NCBI GenBank assembly: GCA_902554325.1 | Contig: CACDOH010000003.1 | Span: 62,001 to 126,000 of the forward strand | Direction of reading: 5' to 3' | DNA length: 64,000 nucleotides | Source: an uncultured Pelagibacteraceae bacterium | Lineage (GTDB): Bacteria > Pseudomonadota > Alphaproteobacteria > Pelagibacterales > AG-422-B15 | Part shown: one piece after another, positions 10,576 to 19,182 of the stretch | Position numbering within the stretch: position 1 is the first letter of the stretch | Layout of the letters: each line of letters starts with the position of its first letter | Translations under genes and position numbers: made by a program | Notes under the pieces: generated by a model | The model's database searches: none | Told to the model about the DNA's origin: nothing | The model's input: the letters and a program-made list of their open reading frames with translations, nothing else

Positions 10576-11636
10576 CTGATAGAAATGAAATATTCTCAGG
10601 CACAAAGCAAGTTGATGATAAACTTAAAATTAATAAAGAATCTTTAAATGATTATCTAAAAAAACTTATGGGTAACAATATTCTGATAAGCGACATAACA
10701 CAATTTAAAGGTGGACAGTCAAATCCAACTTATCTGGTTGAAACAAATATTAATAATTTTGTACTTAGAAGAAAGCCTCCAGGTAAACTTCTTAAATCCG
10801 CTCATGCAGTTGATAGAGAATGCAGGGTAATGACAGCTCTTCATGATACTGATGTTCCTGTTCCCGAAACATTTGGTTATTGCGATGATGAAACAGTAAT
10901 TGGTACATCTTTTTTTATTATGGATCATGTCATAGGTAACATTTATTGGGAACTTCTTCTTCCAGGATGCGATCCAAATCAAAGAAGGGAAATTTACTTA
11001 TCCATGAATGATACTATTGCGAAGTTACATAACGTTGATTTTGATAAAGTTAATCTAGCTGATTACGGTAAACATGAAAATTATATGGACAGACAAATTC
11101 ATAGATGGACAAAACAGTACAAAGATTCTGAAACACAAATGATACCTGAGATTAATGAATTGATAGAATGGTTACCTAAAAATATACCTTCTGATCAAGA
11201 GACCACGATCGTTCATGGGGATTTCAGGTTGGACAATATGATATTCGACCCTATAACTCATGAAGTAAAAGCAATATTAGACTGGGAATTATCTACTTTA
11301 GGAAATCCGATAGCAGATTTTACTTATCATATGATGTCATGGAGATTGCCAGCAGGCGCAAAGGGATTAGGAATGATGGGATCGGATCTTAAATCACTCA
11401 ATATTCCCTCAGAAAATGAGTATGCTGAACTTTATTACAAAAAAACAGGAAGAGAAAAAATAGATAATTGGGATTTCTATATGGCATATAATATATTTAG
11501 ACTTGCAGGAATAGCTCAAGGCATAGTGGGTCGTGTAAGAGATGGAACTGCTTCAAGCTCAGAGGCTAAAAATTATGAAGCTTTTGTTCCAATATTAGGT
11601 AAGCTCGGTTGGAGTATTGTAGAAGGAATTAAATAA
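10572..11636 (+). CDS. phosphotransferase (APH-like kinase, ACAD10/11 kinase-domain type)
   Basis: FKGGQSNPTYLV, LRRKPPGKLLKSAHAVDRE, IVHGDFRLDNMIF, AILDWELSTLGNP motifs of the ACAD10/11 APH-like domain. Confidence 0.88.
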   Translation: MTDRNEIFSGTKQVDDKLKINKESLNDYLKKLMGNNILISDITQFKGGQSNPTYLVETNINNFVLRRKPPGKLLKSAHAVDRECRVMTALHDTDVPVPETFGYCDDETVIGTSFFIMDHVIGNIYWELLLPGCDPNQRREIYLSMNDTIAKLHNVDFDKVNLADYGKHENYMDRQIHRWTKQYKDSETQMIPEINELIEWLPKNIPSDQETTIVHGDFRLDNMIFDPITHEVKAILDWELSTLGNPIADFTYHMMSWRLPAGAKGLGMMGSDLKSLNIPSENEYAELYYKKTGREKIDNWDFYMAYNIFRLAGIAQGIVGRVRDGTASSSEAKNYEAFVPILGKLGWSIVEGIK

Positions 11637-11637
11637 T

Positions 11638-12882
11638 TTGAGTAGAAATATACTAGATATAGAATTTGTGAGAAAACAATTTCCTGTTTTTCAAAATCCC
11701 AAAACTGCTGATTTTGCATTCTTTGAAAATGCAGGGGGTACATATGTTCCTAAGCATGTAATTGAAAAACTTAATGATTTTATGATTACTAAGAAAGTTC
11801 AACCTTATGGTGACTTTGGTCCATCAATAGAAGCAGGAAATGAAATGGATAACAGCTTAGAGAAAATTGCAGAACTATTAAATATTTCAAAAAATGAATT
11901 TATTATAGGTCCATCAACGACCATGAATATGTTTTTGCTGTCTAATGCAATTAAAGATTGGCTTAAAACTGATGATGAAATAATTGTAACCAATCAAGAC
12001 CATGAGGCAAATATTGGGTCGTGGAGGAAACTTGCGGAAAAAGGAATTAATATTAAGGAATGGAAGTTTAATCCAAAAAGTGCTGAACTTGAAGTTGAAG
12101 ATTTAAAAAATTTAATAACAAAAAGAACTAAATTTATTTGTGTCTGTCATACATCAAATGTTGTGGCTTCAATAAATAACTTAAAAGAAATAATCTCAAT
12201 AGCTCATAGTCATGACATAAAAGTAGTTGGTGATGGAGTAGCGTACATGGCACATGATATTATTGATCTAAAAGAATTAGACATAGATTTCTATGGGTTC
12301 AGTCTATACAAAACTTATGGTCCACATTTAGCCCTTTTATATGGAAAAAAAGAACTTCTTGATCAAACTAAAAACTTGAATCACGAATTTCTAGCATCAG
12401 AGATACCGTACACAATGAACCCAGGCGGCCCAAACCATGAGGAATTGGCATGCTTATCTGGAGTCACTGACTACTATGAAACACTTTACAGTCATCATTT
12501 TACAGAACAAGGATTGAACCTTCATGAAAAAGGAAAAAAAGTTTTTGAGCTAATTTATAACTACGAAGAAACACTAATCAAAACACTTATTGAATTTTTA
12601 AAGCTCAAAAAAAATGTACGATTAATTGGCAAAACTTCTCACTCTAGAAGTGAACGAATGCCTACTGTCTCATTTACTGTGAAAGACAAAAGTTCACTAG
12701 AAATTGCAAAAGCTGCAGGTAAAAACCAAATTGGAATTCGCAATGGTGAGTTTTATGCATGGAGGTGTTTGAAGGGATTAGGAATTGAACCAAATGATGG
12801 TGTGGTTAGAGTTTCAATGGTTCATTATAATAATATTGAGGAAGTAAATAGACTAATAGATTTTTTAGATACTATTCTTTAG
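11638..12882 (+). CDS. class V aminotransferase / cysteine-desulfurase-like PLP enzyme
   Basis: TTG start; FENAGGTYVP, TNQDHEAN, FYGFSLYKTYGPHLALLYG (PLP-lysine region). Confidence 0.85.
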   Translation: MSRNILDIEFVRKQFPVFQNPKTADFAFFENAGGTYVPKHVIEKLNDFMITKKVQPYGDFGPSIEAGNEMDNSLEKIAELLNISKNEFIIGPSTTMNMFLLSNAIKDWLKTDDEIIVTNQDHEANIGSWRKLAEKGINIKEWKFNPKSAELEVEDLKNLITKRTKFICVCHTSNVVASINNLKEIISIAHSHDIKVVGDGVAYMAHDIIDLKELDIDFYGFSLYKTYGPHLALLYGKKELLDQTKNLNHEFLASEIPYTMNPGGPNHEELACLSGVTDYYETLYSHHFTEQGLNLHEKGKKVFELIYNYEETLIKTLIEFLKLKKNVRLIGKTSHSRSERMPTVSFTVKDKSSLEIAKAAGKNQIGIRNGEFYAWRCLKGLGIEPNDGVVRVSMVHYNNIEEVNRLIDFLDTIL

Positions 12883-13039
12883 TTTCGATTTTTTTTGTTC
12901 TTTCAATTTTTTGTCTAACTGACTCTTTCATCGAGATATCCTCAAGCTCATGGTATTCATCCCAGTATACATCAAACTCTTTAGACTTTATGTAACGTCC
13001 ATACTTGTCTTTTTGGAATGTCTTCTTTTTTTTTATCAA
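12872..13039 (-). CDS. small uncharacterised protein (55 aa), not in ORF track
   Basis: Manual translation, TTG start just after the ACAD stop: MIKKKKTFQKDKYGRYIKSKEFDVYWDEYHELEDISMKESVRQKIERTKKIETKE*; fills the otherwise empty gap. Confidence 0.45.
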   Translation of the reverse strand: MIKKKKTFQKDKYGRYIKSKEFDVYWDEYHELEDISMKESVRQKIERTKKIETKE

Positions 13040-13041
13040 TG

Positions 13042-14247
13042 TTAGAGATATTTTTTTAATTCATTTCTAGCGATTGAGAGTCTATGAACTTCATCTGGCC
13101 CATCTGCTAAACGTAGCGTTCTCATGCCGGCATAAGCTTGGGCTAATCTTGGATCTGTAGTGACTCCTGCGCCTCCAAAGGCTTGGATTGCATCATCTAT
13201 TATCTTAAGTGCCATATTGGGTGCTGCAACCTTAATCATAGCTATCTCATTTTTAGCAACTTTATTACCTACCTCATCCATCATTGATGCTGCTTTAAGC
13301 GTCAAAAGTCTTGTCATCTCAATATTAATTCGAGCATCTGCAATTCTTTCTTGCCACACAGAATGCCTAACTACCTCTTTTCCAAAAGCTTTACGGCTCA
13401 TCAATCGTTTGCACATGGCCTCCAGCGCAACTTCCGCAAGTCCGATTGTTCTCATGCAATGATGAATTCGTCCCGGACCAAGTCTGCCTTGAGCGATTTC
13501 AAATCCTCTACCCTCTCCTAACAACATATTTTCAGGTGGCACCTTTACGTCCTTGAACTCTACCTCCGCATGCCCGTGTGGAGCATCGTCAAATCCAAAA
13601 ACTGGTAAATGTCTTTTTATTTTAATACCTGGTGTATCCTTATCCACTAAAATCATGGACTGTTGTTTATGAATATTCTCATTCTCAGGATCAGTTTTGC
13701 CCATAAAAATGTAAAACTGGCATCTTGGATCCATTGCTCCCGACGTCCACCATTTTGTTCCATTTAAGACATATTGATTACCCTCTTTTTTTATCTCACT
13801 TTCAATATTGGTTGCATCTGAAGATGCAACGGCTGGTTCTGTCATTGCAAATGCAGATCGAATTTCGCCATTAAGAAGTGGTTTAAGATATTTATCTTTC
13901 TGTTCATCAGTTCCGTATCTGACTAGAACCTCCATATTACCTGTATCAGGCGCAGAGCAGTTAAATACTTCTGCAGACCACATAGCTCTTCCCATTATTT
14001 CACACATGGGAGCATATTCAGCATTTGAAAGTCCATGTCCTAAATCGCTGTCTGGTAAAAACAAGTTCCAGAGGTCCTCTTTTTTTGCTTCTTTTTTTAA
14101 ATCTTCAACTATAGGGACAACCTGCCAGCGATCATTTCCGAAGTCTTCAATTTGCTTATGATATGTATCATTATTTGGATACACGTTTTTTTCCATAAAT
14201 GTGTTTAGTCGATCTGTTGTTTGCTGTGCCTTAGCTGAAATTGTCAT
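13042..14247 (-). CDS. acyl-CoA dehydrogenase family protein (ACAD11-like)
   Basis: [81 protein letters not shown]. Confidence 0.93.
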   Translation of the reverse strand: MTISAKAQQTTDRLNTFMEKNVYPNNDTYHKQIEDFGNDRWQVVPIVEDLKKEAKKEDLWNLFLPDSDLGHGLSNAEYAPMCEIMGRAMWSAEVFNCSAPDTGNMEVLVRYGTDEQKDKYLKPLLNGEIRSAFAMTEPAVASSDATNIESEIKKEGNQYVLNGTKWWTSGAMDPRCQFYIFMGKTDPENENIHKQQSMILVDKDTPGIKIKRHLPVFGFDDAPHGHAEVEFKDVKVPPENMLLGEGRGFEIAQGRLGPGRIHHCMRTIGLAEVALEAMCKRLMSRKAFGKEVVRHSVWQERIADARINIEMTRLLTLKAASMMDEVGNKVAKNEIAMIKVAAPNMALKIIDDAIQAFGGAGVTTDPRLAQAYAGMRTLRLADGPDEVHRLSIARNELKKYL

Positions 14248-14696
14248 GGTCTTTTACCTTTAAAAAAATCGTTTATTAAATTCTCACATTGAATTTTTGA
14301 AATACTATCATAAATCTCTGGCACATGATTGCAATTTTTTGTTTGAAAAAAATTAAATCCACCGTTGATAGAACCAAAACTCATATCATCTGCTCCATAA
14401 TATAGTCTTTTTAACTTAGATTTCGATATTGCGGCGGCACACATTATACAAGGCTCTAAAGTAACATAAATACTACAATCGATTAAACGCTCAGATTTTA
14501 AGGAAGCACATGCTAGCCTTATAGCGTTAATCTCAGCATGAGCAGTGGGATCGTTATCCGCTATAACTTTATTATATGATTGGGAGATTATCTTATTATC
14601 TTGATTCACAATCACACAACCGACTGGTACCTCTCCCAAATCTAGTCCTTTGTAAGCATTTATTATTGCCTGTTCCATAAATGTATTTTGTGTCAT
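14244..14696 (-). CDS. tadA: tRNA-specific adenosine deaminase
   Basis: [11 protein letters not shown] and [12 protein letters not shown] zinc deaminase motifs; 150 aa. Confidence 0.92.
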   Translation of the reverse strand: MTQNTFMEQAIINAYKGLDLGEVPVGCVIVNQDNKIISQSYNKVIADNDPTAHAEINAIRLACASLKSERLIDCSIYVTLEPCIMCAAAISKSKLKRLYYGADDMSFGSINGGFNFFQTKNCNHVPEIYDSISKIQCENLINDFFKGKRP

Positions 14697-14745
14697 AAAT
14701 ATTTAATTGTAACTTAAATATTGCTCAAAAAACTAAACAATAATA

Positions 14746-15447
14746 ATGGAAAGAATAAATAAAGTTCTCGCAAGATCAACTGATTTTTCTCGAAGAGAGA
14801 TTGATAAATTCATTATGGAAGGTCGTATTAAAGTAGATGGGAAATTACTGACTACACAAGGAATAAAAGTTTCTCCAAGTAATAAAATTAGCATTGATGA
14901 AACTATAATTAAAATTAAGAAGATTACTGAACTAAATTCACTTTATATTTTTCATAAACCTAGAGGATGCTTAGTTACCAAATCTGATGATAAAAATAGA
15001 AAAACGGTTTATGATTTTTTAGGACCTAAACAAAAAAATTTATTATCAATTGGAAGATTAGATTATAACACTGAGGGTTTATTACTATTTACAGATAACG
15101 GAGAATTTAAAAGAAAAATGGAATTACCCAAAAATAATTTTGAAAGAGTGTACAAGGTAAGAGTACAAGGATTTATTGATAAAAATTTCATAGATAGATT
15201 ATCAAAAGGACTTAGAATAAAGCATATTAAGTATAAGCCTATAAAAGTAAGCCTCATTAGCAAGACTAAGACTTACTCTTGGATTAAAATGTCATTGCTC
15301 GAGGGTAAGAATAGAGAAATAAGAAATATCTTCGAGTCATTAAATATAACTGTTACTCGGCTCATCCGAATATCTTATGGAGCTTATAAATTAGGATCGT
15401 TAGAGAGAAGTAAATTAAAAAAAGTCAAAATATATGAGAATAATTAG
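14746..15447 (+). CDS. pseudouridine synthase, RsuA/RluB family
   Basis: N-terminal S4 domain; GRLDYNTEGLLLFTDNG and EGKNREIRNIFE motifs. Confidence 0.92.
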   Translation: MERINKVLARSTDFSRREIDKFIMEGRIKVDGKLLTTQGIKVSPSNKISIDETIIKIKKITELNSLYIFHKPRGCLVTKSDDKNRKTVYDFLGPKQKNLLSIGRLDYNTEGLLLFTDNGEFKRKMELPKNNFERVYKVRVQGFIDKNFIDRLSKGLRIKHIKYKPIKVSLISKTKTYSWIKMSLLEGKNREIRNIFESLNITVTRLIRISYGAYKLGSLERSKLKKVKIYENN

Positions 15448-16003
15448 TGGGTCAAAAAAAGGGCATTCTATTTTTAGTCATAAAGATAAAGATGTTCGAC
15501 CATTATCTGATAAAAATAGAGAAACAATATTTAATATTCTTACGCATGGTAAAGAAATAATTAATACTGGATTTCAAATTGAAAAATCAAATGTTCTAGA
15601 TTTATTTGCAGGAACAGGTTCATTTAGTTTTGAAGCTTTATCAAGAGGCGCCAACAGTGCAACAATGGTTGAAAACAATGATCAAATAATTAATCTAATT
15701 TATAAGAGTGCAAATAAACTAGGCTTGACTGATCAAATATCTGTTCTAAACGAAAATGCATGCTCATTTGAAACTATTTCTGATAAGCCAAAATTTAACT
15801 TGGTGTATATAGATCCCCCCTATAATAAAAACTTAGTTGCCAGATCTATAAAAAATATCCTAAAGAAAAATCTTATAAACAAAGACTCTATACTGGTTAT
15901 TGAAGAGGAAAGAAAATCAAAAGATATATTAATCCCAGAGCTAAAAATAGAAAGAGTTAAAGAGTTGGGTATATCAAAATTTTCTTTCTATAGACTAACT
16001 TAA
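15434..16003 (+). CDS. rsmD: 16S rRNA (guanine(966)-N(2))-methyltransferase
   Basis: MRIISGSKKG start, VLDLFAGTGSFSFEALSRGA, YIDPPYN. Confidence 0.92.
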   Translation: MRIISGSKKGHSIFSHKDKDVRPLSDKNRETIFNILTHGKEIINTGFQIEKSNVLDLFAGTGSFSFEALSRGANSATMVENNDQIINLIYKSANKLGLTDQISVLNENACSFETISDKPKFNLVYIDPPYNKNLVARSIKNILKKNLINKDSILVIEEERKSKDILIPELKIERVKELGISKFSFYRLT

Positions 16004-17017
16004 ATTATTTTTTTGAAGTTCGACAGCTTCCTGAACAAAAGGATCTACATTAAGAAGCTTTGCCAAGAAAATAACAGTTAATATTTCGATACAAAAATAA
16101 AAACCCAGCTTCTTAACATCATTCTCCTTAAATATTGAAATTCTTGGTTTAAGACCTTGCTTTATAAGTGTCTCGTTCATTGCACTCATATGGTTAGAAA
16201 GTGTCATATTTATTAAATTCACTTTATCACTCTCCATACTCATGATTTCAAAGAATACATTCCTTGGCCCGTCCAGAAATAATTGAAGAATACTATGCTG
16301 GTCTTTTGTCATCTCAGAAACAACTGGCATAAATCCTTTTCCATTTTTACCTAGCGATTCAGCAAAAAGTTGTTTTTTCCAATTACCTACTTCAAGTAAT
16401 TCATGCCCATAAATAAGATATGCTGCGATATTTTTATTATTTTTTATAGACTGACTTAACTGATCAGCCAAATCTTCAGCTAAACCTTTTTCTTCCATAG
16501 CTTCTCTGCCGCCCTCAAGAAAATTTTTGCACAAATGCGAATTAAAATAAAACCCAGGAATAAGAGATGTATTGCTGAATATAGAAAATCTTCCTCCTAT
16601 ATCTGGATCATGCTCAATAGATTTCATTGAGTGCTGTAACGCAAAGTCGTGAAGTTGAGATTGTTTATCTTCGGTTAAAGAAAAAAAGTGATTTGAGATA
16701 TTTATTTTATTTTTGCATTTGTCTATCAAGTACTCAAAAATAGATAATGTTTCAGAAGTTTTGCCAGATTTAGAGATGAAAATGAACCCTGTTTTTTCTA
16801 AATTCAAAGTTACGACTAATTTATCAATAATATCAGAATGTAAATGATCAATATAAATTACTCGTATTTCATTTAAAAAGGAATTAATGGCTTTTGAGCC
16901 TTGCGTTGATCCTCCAAAGCCAATAACAACAATATTTTCAAATTTTTGATAAATGATATCACTAGATAAAAGGAATTTTTTTTCAAGTTTCTCGAAATCT
17001 AAGAATGAATAATTCAT
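15995..17017 (-). CDS. pgi: glucose-6-phosphate isomerase (compact form)
   Basis: GFGGSTQGSKA, ISKSGKTSETL, DIGGRFSIFS, KQLFAESLGKNGKG; two SIS-like halves in 340 aa. Confidence 0.85.
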   Translation of the reverse strand: MNYSFLDFEKLEKKFLLSSDIIYQKFENIVVIGFGGSTQGSKAINSFLNEIRVIYIDHLHSDIIDKLVVTLNLEKTGFIFISKSGKTSETLSIFEYLIDKCKNKINISNHFFSLTEDKQSQLHDFALQHSMKSIEHDPDIGGRFSIFSNTSLIPGFYFNSHLCKNFLEGGREAMEEKGLAEDLADQLSQSIKNNKNIAAYLIYGHELLEVGNWKKQLFAESLGKNGKGFMPVVSEMTKDQHSILQLFLDGPRNVFFEIMSMESDKVNLINMTLSNHMSAMNETLIKQGLKPRISIFKENDVKKLGFYFCIEILTVIFLAKLLNVDPFVQEAVELQKNNLS

Positions 17018-17019
17018 TT

Positions 17020-18015
17020 TTATACAGGAGTTTCCTCTTCAATTAAAACTTCATCAATTTGTCTTTCAAACTCTCTTAGTCTCTTATAAACACTTGCGAG
17101 CTCAATTATCGTAGGCCATGCTTTTAGCAGATACTGCATTGATCCCTCAACTCTTCCAAATGCCCTGATTATCTGCTGCATAACCCCAAGGGTAACAACG
17201 CCTGCAACGATTGCGGGTGCTAAAAATACATACGCTGATAAAACATTTGCCTGTAAAAATGCAACACGGCCAATATCAAAATATAGGTATCTTATATAAC
17301 TTAGAAAATGTATCTGCCTTACATCACCGAACAATTCCTCAAGAGTTTTTGGCCTCACAGTCTCATCGTCCTCAGCAATTACGAGCATTTTCCTATATGC
17401 AGCTTCTTGTTTTTGAAGATCATATTCGATTCCAACAAGTCTTAAAATAAAACCAAGAATAATTAAAAATAATGTACCACCAATTGACCACACCAACGCC
17501 CCAACAACTAAACCATATTCCCATTCACCAAAGAAAAATATTGGAATTCCAATGCTCAGGCCAAATAAAATTGGCATAAATTCAACCAGTATCATTAATG
17601 CTTCGATCAAACTCGTTCCAAGAGACTCCATGATTCTTGAGAATTTAATTGTATCTTCTTGGACTCTCTGTGAGGCCCCTTCAATTTTGCGGGCTTTGTC
17701 ATAAACAGAATGATACCATTCTACCATTGCGGTTCTCCACCTGAATAGAAAATGATTAGTAAAATAACTTACAAGAACTGCTACAGCCACATACATGCCA
17801 GCTAAAGTTATAAATGATAAAAGACTTGCCCAATATTCTTCTATAGTAATTACGTTAGGAGCTGACAACGCCTCTTGTATCATGTCATAAAATTCACCAA
17901 ACCATTCATTAATTTTTACGTCAATTTGTACTTGAATCCATAATGACGATAAAATAATTGCTGAACCAATATATGCCCAGTAAAACCATTTTGGATCTCT
18001 AAAAAACTTAAACAT
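17020..18015 (-). CDS. SbmA/BacA-like peptide transporter family protein
   Basis: FRDPKWFYWAYIGS, VQIDVKINEWFGEFYDMIQ, FRWRTAMVEWYHSVYDKARKIEGASQRVQEDT. Confidence 0.88.
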   Translation of the reverse strand: MFKFFRDPKWFYWAYIGSAIILSSLWIQVQIDVKINEWFGEFYDMIQEALSAPNVITIEEYWASLLSFITLAGMYVAVAVLVSYFTNHFLFRWRTAMVEWYHSVYDKARKIEGASQRVQEDTIKFSRIMESLGTSLIEALMILVEFMPILFGLSIGIPIFFFGEWEYGLVVGALVWSIGGTLFLIILGFILRLVGIEYDLQKQEAAYRKMLVIAEDDETVRPKTLEELFGDVRQIHFLSYIRYLYFDIGRVAFLQANVLSAYVFLAPAIVAGVVTLGVMQQIIRAFGRVEGSMQYLLKAWPTIIELASVYKRLREFERQIDEVLIEEETPV

Positions 18016-18026
18016 TTATAGAATAT

Positions 18027-18689
18027 TTAATTTGAATATGAGTTGAGTAAATCATCCACTCTGTTCAATAGATCATTTAAATCTTGGTCATCATCGTAAA
18101 CTGTAGGATCGTCATAAACTTCTTCTTCAATAATCTCAGGCTTCAACTGCTCTTCTTCTGGAAGCGATGTTATATCATCTACATTTGATAACTCATCTAG
18201 CAACTTTTCTTCAGTAAAATTGGTTTCTTGAGACTCATTATTTTGGGCTTGATCATCTTGAATCATCTCTTCTGTATCATTTGTATTTTCGACATCAGTA
18301 GGCTGATCAGGTAAGTCGTCATTTACCAAAACGTCTAGGGATTCAGTATCGTCATTTGTGTTTACTTCATTTGATACTTCTTCTTTTCCATCATTAACAA
18401 AATTACTATCAATGAAATCTTCTAAAGATGAACTCTCAGTCTTTTCACTAGTTTTCGCACTATTATCACTTGTTAGTATTTCTTCAATATCTTCTACCAC
18501 TTCTTCATTTGGCAGCTCTTCACTTGCAGAGTCATCATTCACAACTGGAGGTGATAACTCAAAGTCAGGGGGTATTTCTAGTGCTTTTTGCTTAAGTGAC
18601 GTATAATCTCTTACTGTATTATTAGAACAAGAAATAAATATAAAAAAAACTATCAATAGAAAGTATCGACTGGTTATTTTATATTTCAT
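18027..18689 (-). CDS. DUF3035 (BamF-like) lipoprotein with acidic low-complexity region
   Basis: Lipobox-like FIFISC; DYTSLKQKALEIPPDFELSPP; long Asp/Glu/Asn-rich tail; immediately downstream of lspA. Confidence 0.7.
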   Translation of the reverse strand: MKYKITSRYFLLIVFFIFISCSNNTVRDYTSLKQKALEIPPDFELSPPVVNDDSASEELPNEEVVEDIEEILTSDNSAKTSEKTESSSLEDFIDSNFVNDGKEEVSNEVNTNDDTESLDVLVNDDLPDQPTDVENTNDTEEMIQDDQAQNNESQETNFTEEKLLDELSNVDDITSLPEEEQLKPEIIEEEVYDDPTVYDDDQDLNDLLNRVDDLLNSYSN

Positions 18690-19182
18690 TTTTTTTCTTT
18701 CTATTTGAAAACAATTCTAAAATTATTATTAGGATACATCCAAGAGTTATATTTATATCAGCAATATTAAATACATACCAATGGAAATTATTATAATGCA
18801 CGTCAATAAAATCCAATACTGCTGCATACTGATAACGATCAAAAAGATTGCCTAATGCACCTCCAATTATTAAACTAAATCCATAATAATAAACTTTGCT
18901 ATTAATGGTTAAGGCGTAAATGAACACCACGACAATAATTGCAGCCATTAAAATCATATAAATATTATTTACAATCCTTATATCATTTTGAAATAACCCA
19001 AAGGCAAAGCCTTTATTCCAAATTAAATATAAATTTATGTATTCATTAATTGAGGTTAAATACTGGGAACTTAAATTTTCAACATCGATGTTGTAAAGTT
19101 GTATAATTATATTTTTACTTATTTGATCTAAAGCGAAAAAAAATAATATTAGTAAAAAAAATTTAGAAAGCCTATATATCAT
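18679..19182 (-). CDS. lspA: lipoprotein signal peptidase (signal peptidase II)
   Basis: DQISKN, NKGFAFGLF, GGALGNLFDRYQYAAVLDFIDVH, FNIADINITLG. Confidence 0.95.
   Translation of the reverse strand: MIYRLSKFFLLILFFFALDQISKNIIIQLYNIDVENLSSQYLTSINEYINLYLIWNKGFAFGLFQNDIRIVNNIYMILMAAIIVVVFIYALTINSKVYYYGFSLIIGGALGNLFDRYQYAAVLDFIDVHYNNFHWYVFNIADINITLGCILIIILELFSNRKKKNEI

Noticed and set aside
13160-14161. ORFs of 100 and 117 aa antisense to the acyl-CoA dehydrogenase
   Set aside because: Shadow ORFs of a conserved gene
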